Made by a program: the position numbers and the translations under genes. Of a stretch of 64,000 nucleotides of DNA, positions 12,560 through 23,900 are shown piece by piece. The notes below the pieces were generated by a model that saw only the letters and a program-made list of their open reading frames with translations, had not been told where the DNA came from and made no database searches. This DNA is from Bactrocera neohumeralis. Its lineage: Eukaryota > Arthropoda > Insecta > Diptera > Tephritidae. The DNA is taken from NCBI RefSeq assembly GCF_024586455.1, contig NC_065920.1, positions 18,872,144 to 18,936,143 of the forward strand, given 5' to 3'. Each line of letters begins with the position of its first letter. The first letter of the stretch is position 1.

Positions 12560-13490
12560 GTCCCGGCAATTTCGATGTAGAGGATGCTCTATATTTGTCG
12601 AATGCGACCGCTCACATAATATCTAGGATTAATTTCGAAGCTAGAAATATGTTTCGTCGCATTGACGACTTTGATTTGCTTATCAAACCTCAAAAAAGAA
12701 TACATTTTTGAAGCGCATTGTTACTGGCGATGAAAATTTGGGATGTTTACAAGAATGTTAAAGGCAAGAGATCATGGTCTAACAAGAAAGAACCAGAACA
12801 AACGACTTCGAAGGCCGTTAGCCGTTCCCACAACAGTCGGGTCTACGTAACCGGAATGGTCCCGGATTTTTATCCAGCCAAGGACTGTCAACTCGGCAAA
12901 ATTCTGCCGCTACCACAACAACAAGACCGATAGGCACCAAAAAAAGGTTATTTTGTCTCTTCGATGAGATTTCAAAAGAATCGTTTATTTTGAGCTTTGG
13001 CCCGACAATACCACGATTATGTCTGAAGTGTATTGTGATCAGCTGGACAAATTGAGCGATGCACTCAAACAGAAGAGGTCAAAATTGATCTATAGACCTC
13101 CTTGTAGAAGATAAAGAGAGACCTCATACAACTTTGATGACTCGCCAAAAGTTTTTGCAGCTACCACGTCTACCATATTCTCCAGACTTTGCACCTTCGG
13201 ACTATTACTTTTTCCATTTTATCATAAATATTTTGGATGGGAGAACCTTCATCTCAAACAAGGACTTCAAAAACCTTGAACCAGTTTTTTGGCCAGTTTC
13301 ATATAATGTCTTACACAATTTGGGGACTTATAACTTGTGATAACGCATCGTTATTACATACAAAAATGAGTTTACGCAGTTACAATTCTGAGTTTTCGCT
13401 TCGTTATAACTTTGTCGAGACTATATGAAACCCCTAAATAAAAAAACGTGTTTAAATTGCTTCACGAAATTACTTAGTGAATGACCCAAT
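12560..13490 (+). pseudogene. decayed mariner transposase
   Basis: Fragments read in order as a mariner transposase: RRIDDFDLLIKPQKR, LKRIVTGDEN (first catalytic Asp), KGKRSWSNKKEPEQTTSKA, then HQKKVI, FELWPDNTTIMSEVYCDQL, and PYSPDFAPSDYYFFHFI (third catalytic Asp). Frames shift repeatedly and stops interrupt. It resembles the mellifera/cecropia-type mariners (established family pattern). The TTSKA and HQKK segments, adjacent in intact elements, are separated here by a foreign repeat at 12817-12932. Confidence 0.8.
12817..12932 (+). repeat. GTCGGGTCTACG short interspersed repeat nested in mariner
   Basis: About 116 bp containing ACAGTCGGGTCTACGTAACC, then GGATTTTTATCCAGCCAAGG, CTCGGCAAAATTCTGCCGCT and a CAACAACAA tail. 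The same string in the same order recurs at 16.8, 49.1, 53.4, 53.7 and 63.6 kb with varying decay. It interrupts the mariner reading frame exactly between two conserved blocks, so it entered after the mariner did. Confidence 0.8.
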
Positions 13491-14600
13491 ATATGTAATT
13501 GTTAGTAAAGTGCCATAGTCCTTCCTTTACATTTCGCCGAAAAATAAATTTTTTCAGATATCATTTCTCCCTTCATTTTTGTTCATAATATTTTTCATTT
13601 ATTTGACTTGCATTTTTCTTATTTTAAAGGATTCTTTCACTGTTTCCCTTTTTGCATTTTAATCTTCTTTAAATTTATTTGCTTCTTGCTGCATTCTCCA
13701 CAATCCAACAAGGTTATCTTTTTTCTGTTGACAAACTGACGAATCCGCAGCGTAAATGAAATTAAATAGAAATGCAACAAATAAAGTTATATAATTCAAT
13801 TTTATATGAATTTTTTCTCGGGCATAATGCATACACATTCCAAGTTGTGTAAATATACATATGTATACAAAGTGATGTATGTGATACATACATACATACA
13901 TATGTACATACATACTATATGTACATATATTATACTAAACATGTATGTATGTAAATGCACATTTAATATATTTTTTTACTCACTTCCTTTCTTTCTACTT
14001 GTGGCCACTATGTGGTATACGTAACATGAAAAGCTCCATTTTCTGGGGTTAATGCACGCAGCGCACAAAATGCACGCTAACCAACCAAAAAAAACGAACA
14101 AAACAAAAGTGAATGAGTAACAATAGCGCGCAGTTGGAAAATCTGTATATGTATGTATGTATTTGAAAATAAAAGGAATGTTTAAATTTTCCTTAAAAAT
14201 ATGAAATTTAACACAATAACGGCCGCTAATGTCGAAATATACATACTTCCAAAAACAAAGCTTTTTGTAAAACATACTTGTATAGTCGTTCAGAGGAGAG
14301 AGAGTTTTCAAAACAAGTGTGTTACCGTTAATCGTACAGTCATGTACAAAGAAATAGCACACTTTGAACATGTAACAAAATTTAAATTTTTCATAAGCAT
14401 AGCATAAATTGAGGAGTTACATATGTATGTACAAAAATTAAAAGAAAAATTTAAAATAAAATTTAAAAAAAATTCAAAAATTTAAAAAAAAATTAAAAAA
14501 AAAATTAAAAAACAAAATTTTTTAAAAATTTAAAAAAAAATTTTATCAATAGTTTATTTTAAAAAGAAATTATTGAGTTTTAAATTTTGGTCTGAACATA
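13491..14600. other. AT-rich DNA with ATGTATGT microsatellites
   Basis: Contains TACATACATATGTACATACAT arrays (about 13855-13955), a TATGTATGTATGTAT run (about 14145) and an A/T-only tract (14440-14560) of alternating AAAATTT blocks. No gene is supported. Confidence 0.65.
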
Positions 14601-14689
14601 GAAATAACACAGTAAGCCGTTTCAGCGGAATTTAAGAAAATTTATAAGAAATCTTTTAAGTGTTTTTGCTTTTAATCACTCGCAACGTT

Positions 14690-15500
14690 AATATTTTGTA
14701 GTGTGTCCACAATTTTTCAATTGCTTGGCGTCGTCGGGGCAAACTCAGTCAGTGCAAAGTATTTCAACATTTTTCAATATTGTTTTCAGCAATCTGCAAC
14801 TTATCATCGCTCCAATAATTTTAATGAGATTTACATCGGGACTGCGCTGGCCAGGCGAGGACGTCAATAGTTTCTGCAGTGAGTCAATTTTTCACATTTT
14901 CAACTGCGTGCCTTGAATCATTGTCATCGATAAAAATCTGAGGTGATTCGAACGCGAATGGTTCCATTGAATTTTTGAGAATATTGAAGTATGAAAATCT
15001 ACCATCATGGAAAACATTCCCCAGTCCATCGTGTTTAAAGGTTTTTCTGGTGTTTCTGCTGTCATATACCTGACACCTGAGTCGATGGATTCAATGCGAT
15101 TCTAATTTGTTTCATCGCTCCAAATTTTACGTTATTTTACTAAGTTCAGCCACTCTCGTATATTTCTTTTGGCTACCAACAAAAGGACCAGTTTAACGGT
15201 TTCTCTGGTGTATCTGGAGTTATGCGAATGCTTCTATAGTATTTTGGAGGATGTTGAAGTATGAAAATTGGTCCATTTTACCATTTACCCTCACCAATGT
15301 TACAATATCGTCTCTGAAAGAAGTTTCCCAGACCATCACACTACTATCGCCGTGCTTTACGGTTTTTTCGTGTATGTGGTGTTATATGCCTGACACCTGG
15401 TGCAATGGACTATTTGTTTGCCACTGAATCCAATACGATTCAACTTGATTTCATCGTTCCAAAGTAGTTTTTTCCGAAATTTTACGTTATTTTCAAAATG
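14690..15500 (-). pseudogene. Tc1-like transposase, decayed, with internal duplication
   Basis: Minus-strand translation gives Tc1 landmarks in order: WSDET (first Asp), KHGDSSVMVWETSF, VNGKMDQFSYFNILQNT, DDNDSRHAVENVKN (second Asp, the QDNDPKHTA motif) and VLAWPAQS (the WPAQSPDLNPIENLW motif). Frames are broken by shifts and stops. The middle appears twice: 15020-15130 and 15330-15490 share the AAGGTTTTTCTGGTG/TTACGGTTTTTTCGTG stretch, the CTGACACCTG string and the ATTTTACGTTATTT end. So the element suffered an internal tandem duplication of roughly 350 bp before decaying further. Confidence 0.75.
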
Positions 15501-16289
15501 TTCTTTTACAAAGGTCCACCGTTTCTTTTAGACAACAATGGTTTTTTAACTCATTCGTCCAAACAATTGAGCATCATTGAGACGCTTTCATACAAGTCTA
15601 CTGGATACGTTAAACCCAAATTACTCATTTATTTCGGCCATAATATCTCGGAAATATGTAAATGGACCAGCCTTCCTTTTATATATACATATGGATTTAA
15701 TCAATACAAACTACATAAGAATAAATTGTGTGTGTAATTCAAATATTTATTTTCTTAATACAAAATAAACTTAAAAATATTCGAAGAATGTATTAATGTA
15801 CAAAATAATATGAAATTACAGCAACGATAAATTTCAAAGTCTACTAACTTAACTTAAAGTATTCTAGAAAAAAATTTATTGGTGTTATGTTTTTGAGATA
15901 TTCTAAGATCAATTTGGACCTTGATTTTTGTACAAACACCAATAAATTAGAGTAATTTGACGTTTTTGAAAATAGGTACTTTTGTGAACAGAAATATTAA
16001 CACTGTTAAGATTCAATTTTTGATTTTCACCTTTTTGTGGACATCTGAGCTGAGCATTTAAATATGTATAATAAAATCGTTCGTTCAGATTTTTTTTTTC
16101 GCTTTTAGTATAATACTTATAGGAAAAGTAATTTATTTTTAGACATTATAAATTAGATGTTGTACTTTTTCAATAGACATAGAAAATTTCAAACACTACT
16201 TTTATCAGATAGTTGATATAGAACGATTGAAAATGGGAACGGAACTATGTTCAATTGTGACCCTCTCACATCGTTCCAAATACTAGATT
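15501..16289. other. AT-rich non-coding DNA with a hairpin
   Basis: No gene. TTTATTGGTGTT at about 15879 and its perfect complement AACACCAATAAA at about 15935 could form a 12-bp stem with a loop of roughly 45 bases. The left portion (to about 15650) may still be Tc1-element flank. Confidence 0.5.
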
Positions 16290-16745
16290 AAGTTAGACTT
16301 CTACTTATCCAGAGTAGACCCCGACATACCGAACTTTTTTTGTAGTTGCAATGAATTCCCGCATGACACAAACCACCTTTCTTTGGTCCCACACTCTTAA
16401 GGAGCTGCTCCGCACGGAGGAGAGAGTGGGGAGAGACTACTTGTCGCGCTCTATACAGGGCAATGCAGACCCAGGAAGCAGTTGTCCAACATAAGCATAA
16501 TATCTGCGCAAACTGCCGTTTCTGCGACATGGAAAAAGAAACCTCAGAACACCTGATTCTTGATTGCCCAGCAATTTGCAAAAGCAGGCTAAACGCCCAA
16601 GTTCCATCTACGTGGACAGGGATCACATCACCTCAGTCGCGCCCAGCAGGGTCCTGAAATTTTTCAAGATGCTGGACCTTGGTAACCATATGTGATATAG
16701 AGGAGGGCATAATAGACCATAGGTCGCAGTACAATACCTCAATCT
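16290..16745 (+). pseudogene. LINE ORF2 C-terminal fragment
   Basis: The plus frame has CRFCDMEKETSEHLILDCPA, the Cys-x2-Cys...His...Cys motif near the end of Jockey/I-like non-LTR ORF2 proteins, after the RNase H region. It is followed by a PSRVLKFFKMLDLG-like tail in a shifted frame and then a TATC microsatellite (CTATCTATCTATCTA, about 16750), typical of a LINE 3' end. The 5' part of the element is missing. Confidence 0.65.
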
Positions 16746-16799
16746 TTACTATCTATCTATCTATCTAACCACCTCTTTACATGCCTTTTTAAACCGTTC

Positions 16800-16930
16800 T
16801 CACGATATTTTGGCGTACGTAATATAAACTTGCCTAGATTTTTATCCTTCTAAGGATTGTAAGTTCGACAGTATTCTTCAAAATTATTCCAGGAATATCT
16901 TCTACAGTTACAACAACCACAAAATGCCCC
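16800..16930 (+). repeat. diverged copy of the GTCGGGTCTACG repeat
   Basis: GTACGTAATATAAACTTGCC, GATTTTTATCC, AAGGATTGTAAGTTCGACAG and TACAGTTACAACAACC follow the order of the 12.8-kb copy with many substitutions. Confidence 0.5.
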
Positions 16931-18345
16931 ATTAAACCAACTCCCTATAGATCTATCGAAACAACTTGTTTCTTGGACCTCCCGTTAGATGACTTCAATG
17001 ACAATTAACTTGCGCTCTGCCTCATGCAGGGTCTAGATACTTTGCTAAAAAACAATAGCCTTCAAATAACTATGTTCAAGATGTACAGATAAAATGCATG
17101 GGTAAAATATGGTTTGTCTCAATCAGTATTAAAGATACTACATTTGACTAAAGAATATTATGTACGTATTGCAATAGTAATGTCGTTTTCCGAGGACAAC
17201 TTATGTATGTATATTAGGTCCTAGGTTTGAATCGATGGATCTCACTTGGACAAATATTTGTCATTTGTGTTATACTTGTATATGTATATTACTGGCATAT
17301 ACATTTATATTTATCAAACTATACATATAGACAGGTCTTTTAGCGGTTCCTTATTATTAATAAAAATTATATTTTTATTATTATTATATAAAAATATATT
17401 ATTCGCAATGTACGTGTGTATACGTTTGAAATATATACTCTATTTTAGAGTAATTGGTATATTTAACAGTGAAATTCGGTGTTTTCATCTATTTTCCATA
17501 TAACTTTCCTCGCAAATTAATCTATTGGCTGTTATAATTTAAATTTCAAACATATTTTTATGGATGATATTCGTAAAACATATGTTGCCCATAACGTTGC
17601 CATATATCATATTAAAATTTTATAGAGATTAAGCATTGACTGTGAAACGCAAACGATTCCTCAGTCTGCAACAATGCTTAGCTAAGGTTTTATTTGGGCA
17701 CAACTTAAGTATGGACTGTGAAACCGGGCATAAGAGAGTCAAAAAAAGAGTTATGCCTCTAATATGTATGGATACCGGTATACAGTTCCTGATATATTAA
17801 CCGAACCTCCCAAATTACTTATTATTGGCAAATTTAAAATATCTTCAAAATTAACAGTTTTAGACATCATCATAAATCTTTTCATCATAAATCAATAAAT
17901 TCCTTGATGATGGTTAAATATAATGGAACACATGCTTTTGAATGTTAACTCTTCAATCAAATATGTAGTATCTTCACTTCATATAAAGTTAAATTTTACA
18001 TTTTTTTGTACCCTTTTCAAGAAGTTAGTTCTGTTATGTTTATATCACGATCTAACACTGTTTAAACCCGTTATAAGTTTCTTATAAATGACGCCTATAA
18101 CTTTTGGCAGTTATAATATTATAGACGTTCACTCCAAGATATTTCTTCATGTAATTTTTACCATAAAAATTTCAAGTACTGTTAATTTATTTAAAATCTA
18201 CAGTTAAAACAATGTATTTTTCACAATTGCCAATTAAAAATGAATATTTGTACAAGTAATCAATCAAATTTTGCTAGAATTTGTTTTTAATTTTTAACCA
18301 CTTATAAAATTATATTTATGCTGAGTTTTGTGTTTTCTGCGGTTT
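16931..18345. other. AT-rich intergenic DNA and 3' flank of the minus gene
   Basis: No gene is supported. TATACATATGTATA-type runs occur at about 17270-17330. The segment below 18345 is the 3' flank of the minus-strand gene. Confidence 0.6.
18186..18191 (-). terminator. candidate poly(A) signal AATAAA
   Basis: TTTATT on the plus strand reads AATAAA on the minus strand, about 155 bp beyond the stop codon of the 18346-19314 gene. It is the only canonical signal noticed in that flank. Confidence 0.45.
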
Positions 18346-19314
18346 TTAAATCATTTGACGTTTCTTTTCATACAATTCTTTGGGTGAACATAATAAAGGT
18401 GGCTTCTTTTGAATTCTCTTCTCTTTACTACTTGGTTTATCGGCTGAAGAACGCCAATTACATACATTATTTTGGCTTTCTCTATTAATTCCATTTCTAT
18501 TTGCGTATGTTGTTTTCGTACTCCTCCATGATTGACTCTTAATAAATGTGTCATTGCTGCGCCAATTTTGTGTAGTTTTTTCTACTTCATCTCCTCTCCA
18601 ATTTTGCGGTCTGTATTCCTTATCACTTCCTCGTGCAGTCTCAAAACTCTCCTCATCACCTACAATATCAATTGCACTCTCAAATCCACTATTAAGGGTA
18701 TCAGAAGATCGTTCATGCGCTAATTCACTTGATGTGGCGTTGCTGCTGCTCTTCTGTGACGCGCAGGAATCATTAAGGTTAGTCGCAGCATCTTCAATTA
18801 CAGGACTATTGTTGCCAGAAGATGACGACGATGGGGAAACACGCGGTTTTAATTCAAAAAATTTCTCATCAAAAAATACTGGCATATGTTTGCGACCATT
18901 TCTATTTATTTTGATCTCCTCCGTTATGGGATGTGTGGCTATGGTGCGGACTTCGTCTAATGGTTGCTCCAAACTAGGCCCGAGACCAACATGTCTCATC
19001 AAAGCGATCGCTTCGCGTTCTACATTGTCATTGTCATCCCAATCATTGATGGTCGGTTGTTCACCCAACGGTTTAGTACCAGCAATACGCTGCACTCTTG
19101 CAATAAGATTCAATTTATGATTTTGAGAGTTTGTTAAAGTGTTTTCACGTTTATTTTTCGCAAATTTCTGTTGTGCTACAAACTCCAAATGTTCTTTGGG
19201 ACGTGGATAAAAAGTTTGTTGTGTTGGTTCACACAGTTGACCAAAAATAAAATTATGTCCCGGTTGTGAATCAACAATTTCCTCTTCAAAGTCAGTTGAT
19301 GGCACCCAAGACAT
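18346..19314 (-). CDS. uncharacterised acidic Ser-rich protein with 12-residue W-repeat
   Basis: A complete 322-residue ORF starts in the fly-like context AAACATGTC; an in-frame alternative start is not needed. The family is not recognised. Visible features: an acidic N terminus (FEEEIVD), DWDDNDNVEREAIALMRHVGLGP at 91-113 as the most globular-looking part, HMPVFFDEKFFELKP at 143-157, then a Ser-rich low-complexity run (160-205) and a basic C terminus (KEKRIQKKPP). Four [QC][NS]WR[GS] motifs have their Trp at 239, 251, 263 and 287, i.e. every 12 residues with one slot (275) degenerate. There is no signal peptide or membrane segment. Regular codon use, a clean start context, a splice-acceptor-preceded leader and a downstream poly(A) signal support a real gene. 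It could be a nuclear or cytoplasmic scaffold; no function is assigned. Confidence 0.8.
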   Translation of the reverse strand: MSWVPSTDFEEEIVDSQPGHNFIFGQLCEPTQQTFYPRPKEHLEFVAQQKFAKNKRENTLTNSQNHKLNLIARVQRIAGTKPLGEQPTINDWDDNDNVEREAIALMRHVGLGPSLEQPLDEVRTIATHPITEEIKINRNGRKHMPVFFDEKFFELKPRVSPSSSSSGNNSPVIEDAATNLNDSCASQKSSSNATSSELAHERSSDTLNSGFESAIDIVGDEESFETARGSDKEYRPQNWRGDEVEKTTQNWRSNDTFIKSQSWRSTKTTYANRNGINRESQNNVCNWRSSADKPSSKEKRIQKKPPLLCSPKELYEKKRQMI

Positions 19315-19670
19315 GTTTAATTGAGTTTCTTATAATATTTTCGCACCAACTTTTATTGCATACAACTTCTGCAAATTAAAATTTGTTAATAAATGTACAT
19401 ATTCTTTAAATAAAAGATTGTAAATCCAATGAAATAAGAAAATGTGGTAAAACATGTAACGCAAGCAAAATTTTAGCGTGTCAATTCATGTGTAAAAATA
19501 TTACCACATAGCTCAGTAAGTGCAATAACCTCTTCATAGATAATTATTAATAATTATTCTTATCAAGAAGTTGCGTTTACATTTTCTATTACTTCCGAAA
19601 TTGCACTTTTTAATTTCACTGCATATACGACTTAACAACATATGAACAAACATACATACATTCACTTACG
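19315..19670 (-). promoter_or_regulatory. 5' leader and intron of the W-repeat gene
   Basis: On the minus strand TTTTAATTTGCAG|AAGTTG places an acceptor so that the coding exon begins at 19368, with 53 bases of leader before the ATG. A matching donor, AAGAAGCC|GTAAGTGA, ends at 19670, giving a 301-bp intron (19369-19669). The first exon would run upward from 19670, probably to about 19.8-20.0 kb. Both sites are seen in sequence; their pairing is inferred. Confidence 0.5.
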
Positions 19671-20280
19671 GCTTCTTTATTTTGCTAAAAGGCTGCGTCC
19701 AGGTATTTTTTCGAAATTGTCGAAATCACCAACATTAAATTGTGCGCACTTAATTTAAAAACAAAATATAAGTAATTTCAAAACGCGAAAAATTACATAT
19801 GAAATTTGCAACTAAATACCGATACGAAAAACAAAAAAAATTAAATCAAAATGTCTGCTATTCTTTGCACGTTTTCGTTCGCTCATTCGTTGTTTCACAA
19901 CAAAAGATTTGCGTGCGTTTTGAAGCAACACTGGTGAAACACAGCAACACTGTACTTTATTTCATAAGGACGTGTAGGAAATTGACTCGTAATCTCTAAA
20001 ATTACTTAAAAACATTTTTTATGTTTTAAAATTATGAATATAGTTAATTAAAATATTTGACACTTTATTAATTTAATAATGCAAAATATCATACCTATTT
20101 ACTATATTATTCACATATATTTTTAGGAATTGAAATTTTAAACACTTAGAATTATCTATTTCCAAATAGGTTTTCACAACTTTATTTCATATTAATTGAT
20201 ACATATATTTCAAATGTTAATTTTTAATATAAGATAAATTTTTATGAAACCTTAAATATTATAATTTCACAATTTGTGCC

Positions 20281-20440
20281 GAGTTTAAATCGACTATCTC
20301 GTCGACTATTCAAATCCATCACCACCTACACGTTTTCACGACCGTTGTTTCTCGAGCTACTAGAAACGACAAATCAATTGACAATTCTTTCACAAACTGA
20401 TTAAAAATTACGAAAGTGCGTGAAAAAGCACGGAATAAGG
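20281..20440. promoter_or_regulatory. possible divergent promoter region
   Basis: A short GC-richer island (CGACTATCTCGTCGACTATTC and CGTTTTCACGACCGTTGTTT) in AT-rich surroundings, between the 5' end of the minus-strand W-repeat gene and a possible plus-strand ORF at 20445. No core promoter motif is certain. Confidence 0.2.
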
Positions 20441-20444
20441 AAAA

Positions 20445-20853
20445 ATGCAAATAAGGTTGATCAACCCGTTCTTGAAAATGTTAAAAAATCCACATTGGTA
20501 TGTACACATATTGAAAAAACATGCCACATTGATGAGGTTTTACATTGAGAATATCAGTAACCACGAAAACGAAAGATACATTAATGAAATTGTACAAATA
20601 GAATTACTAAAAAAGTGTTCATATGTAGCACATACAGATTTGTGTATGTAAAACCAGTAAAGAGGTTCTGGCAAAAGCAATTTACAAAAAAAAGCGTATT
20701 AAAATAAGATACATTGAAGAAGAAATGAGTACAATGAGCCTCAACGTTTCCATACAAAATGTAAATGCCATTGACACTGAAACGACGACCAGCAGCCCAA
20801 CGGCTCAGAACTATTACCGGAGGCATATTCAAGGCAACTTCAAGCCGATTTAA
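20445..20853 (+). CDS. doubtful small ORF pair, one frameshift apart
   Basis: A 68-codon frame from 20445 ends at 20651. A second frame, about 75 codons open, overlaps from about 20628 and ends at the TAA at 20851-20853; it encodes a Lys-rich stretch (KKKRIKIRYIEEE) and NAIDTETTTSSPTAQNYYRR. Moving between them needs a single skipped base near 20637. A GTATGT donor at 20498 and a CAG at 20557 could also form a 60-bp intron that preserves the first frame. No family is recognised and a similar-length frame lies on the other strand, so this may be chance or a broken gene. Confidence 0.2.
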
Positions 20854-20919
20854 TTTGTGGGAACATGTATACATGTGTACATGTGAAAGCATACACACAC
20901 ACAGACCCAAAGACACCAA

Positions 20920-23900
20920 AGCAATTGCTATTTAATTAAAGATACATTCGTCAGATACAATTCCGAATGTGTAATGAAAATGAGAACTTTTGATGTTTAT
21001 TGATGTCTAGAATGCGGAATGAGAGTATTTGACCGGTGTATAAAATTATCAAAATCACTACAGAATTCTGTGAATGTTTTAGCGCATATCAGATACAAAT
21101 CAAGACATATTTAAATATTGTATTCTCAAACAGTACTTTTGAATAACATATAGTTAATATTTAAAATGGTATACACTTTATATTAACTGGAGTGTTTTTG
21201 GTATAACTAAAATAATTACGTGCACCACATTTTACTTTTTACTTGAATTGAATAATTCAATATTCAAAGCGCGCGTACCTGGTTTTCTGCTGCTTTATAG
21301 GTTACTTCACCCCATCACTTCACAAACTAATCAAGGCTTAAAAACACGTTTCTTGAACTTGCTTGGTATTCTCAGAGGCAAATTTAATTGCCAGCCACAA
21401 ATTTGAAAATGAAGGTGATAGTTTCCACCAACGCTGTCGCGCAATGATTCAATTTTTATACATATATGCCTGTGTGTACATTTCTTTTAACAACTGCGTA
21501 CGTATACACAACCTTACAACATTGTAAAGAACCATTGAGATATGGTAAGAAGTACGACGCATAGCAAAATTGAGAAAAATCCCGATTAGTTAGTCGAGAA
21601 GACCAACAGGTAAGAGCGGGTTAATAACTCAATAGCCAGATTACTTAGGCAATAGACATTTTCTACCTACAGATTCCTCAAGAGAAGCATCAACACTGGA
21701 ACCTCATCAAACAAAAGATGTTCAATAATCTACGCACTCGCTCGCTCTTTAGTACAAATGGCTTTGTTCATATGCATGTTATAATCGTCCCGTTGCACTC
21801 GCACATTAGTCAATCAATGCAATTGCGCCAAAAAGGAAAAAGTTAATATCCAACCGGAGACGTCAACTGAGATGGTGGAGAAGCCATCGGAATCCGCAAT
21901 TGTTCAATAAAATACTTTCTTTTAGTGAAATATTGAGCTATCATTTTCAATTCAAATCACACAACACGATTTTAAAGCGTCTACTGCAGACATTTCTTAG
22001 TATGGATTTATTAAGGATAAAACGCATTGTTAGATAATTGTCGGCGAATTTTACGCAAAAAAAAAAGTGATAGGTAAGTACTCACCTTTTCGTTTGGGGT
22101 TTTCTAATTGTCCCTTCACCGGTTGATGATCTCACACACTTTCTACTCACTTCGCAGTCTTTCTGCTTGCTGAAAACACTTCGTGTTTGACAACTTTTGT
22201 TCATAAAGAAATACTAAATTTACTTCAGACAGGTTTTTTATGTTAGCCTCTATTTAAAAAAAATCACAATTTTGACAACACAGCAAACTATCGCTTGTGG
22301 AAGCAGCAAGAAAACTGAGGGAGAAATTTTTCGCACGAGTTTTGTTCAGTGTGTGAGATACACATTTTGTGATGCTGTCGTGAAAGTGTAGTAGACGATT
22401 GCAAAATAGTAGTTAAAGGTAGCCGTCAACAAGTGCTTAGTACTGACAGCAGCTGTAGGAATATGCCACAGCTGATCAATGACATAGGGCACACATAGTA
22501 AAAGTATGATTTTAAACACAAAAAATAGCATTGGAACATACGCCGCATAAAATGCTGCATAAAACTCATTAACATTATAACCAAATCTTGAATAATTGGA
22601 GATATATAATGCGTCAATCAATTAAATTCAATATCATTTTTATTAATTTTTATATTTCCATTGCTCGCATTTTCAAATAAATGCGTACGTTATTGTATCC
22701 ATAAGATTCTTAGAAGCATATAATGACTCATATGCGCGACAAATTTTTTTTTCTTATTATAAGTAGTGGCCAAAACCAGTTTTCCAACTTTTCCACAATA
22801 AGAAACAACAAAAACGCAGTTAGGGCGAGTAAAAAGTACTAAGCTGACGTGACAAGTAAACACTGGCACTCTCTATATCCAAAAACCGGCTGGCATGTCC
22901 GTTGAATTCGAAATGTATTTGTGCAAAGGAGATAGCACTACTTACTCGTTGCTACCAATTGCTCTTTCACTTTTGACAATGCAATGAGTAGTTGCCATCC
23001 TATTGGAATGAGTTATTAATTTTTGTACTCAAGAAACACAATGGGATGAAACGAAGTATAATAATAAAAGAATATGCAAAAATCTTCAGTTATGATAATT
23101 AATTAAAGTAAATTTATCAAATTAAATAAAAATAACATAATTAATAGAAGTATAGATTTTTAATTACATTTTAAAGGTTAAAAAAGAGAAATTTTTAAAA
23201 TTACATGAAAAAACGATTTTCTCAAATAAAAAAGTTATCCATACAAGAACTTGATTTTGAAGGCCAGCTTGATTGGCAGCGATATGCTATAGGGATCAGA
23301 TCAAGAAATTTTTTCGGATAACGCAACGTGGGCAATAATTTTTAACAAATTTCGATAAATAAATAAATAATATACATACATACGTTTTTATAAAACACTT
23401 CAAGTTTAAATAATTTTTCTTTTTAATTCTAAAATGATATATGGCTTCACTTCTTATTTGATTGAAGACGGTCTGCTTAAGAAGAAAACACTTGGTACGG
23501 TTCTCTAATTACAAATAAGTAACATACTTTTAGGAGCATATTTGCTGCTCAATCAAACGGAAGTAGTTTAGCTGTACTTATATATAATTCACATAATGTG
23601 CCATACCATAAAATCTAACCAGAAGGGTATACATATATGACACACATTATCAAAATTTAACTCACACCTTTAAATACTGTCCGAGAGGGTGGTGGACAGT
23701 AGTGCATTGAACTTCCGCAAGCCAAAGGTGCAGCTGATGTACATACATATGTATATGCTCCATACAAATATATGTATGTATATATAAATATGTATGTATA
23801 TTTCTCTCTAAATGGCGAGTTCATTGAGATATAACAGCATTGCTGCCGCTGTGAAAAATCAAAAGAGTACCGAACCCCCAACTAACGACAGATGCCGAAT

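Noticed and set aside
18548..19120. 190-codon plus-strand frame
   Set aside because: Antisense to the 322-residue minus-strand gene, whose start context, leader splice and composition are better.
22346..22621. 91-codon minus-strand hydrophobic ORF
   Set aside because: Membrane-like only because it is rich in Phe, Tyr, Ile and Leu, as AT-rich DNA often is; no family match, splice context or neighbouring exon.
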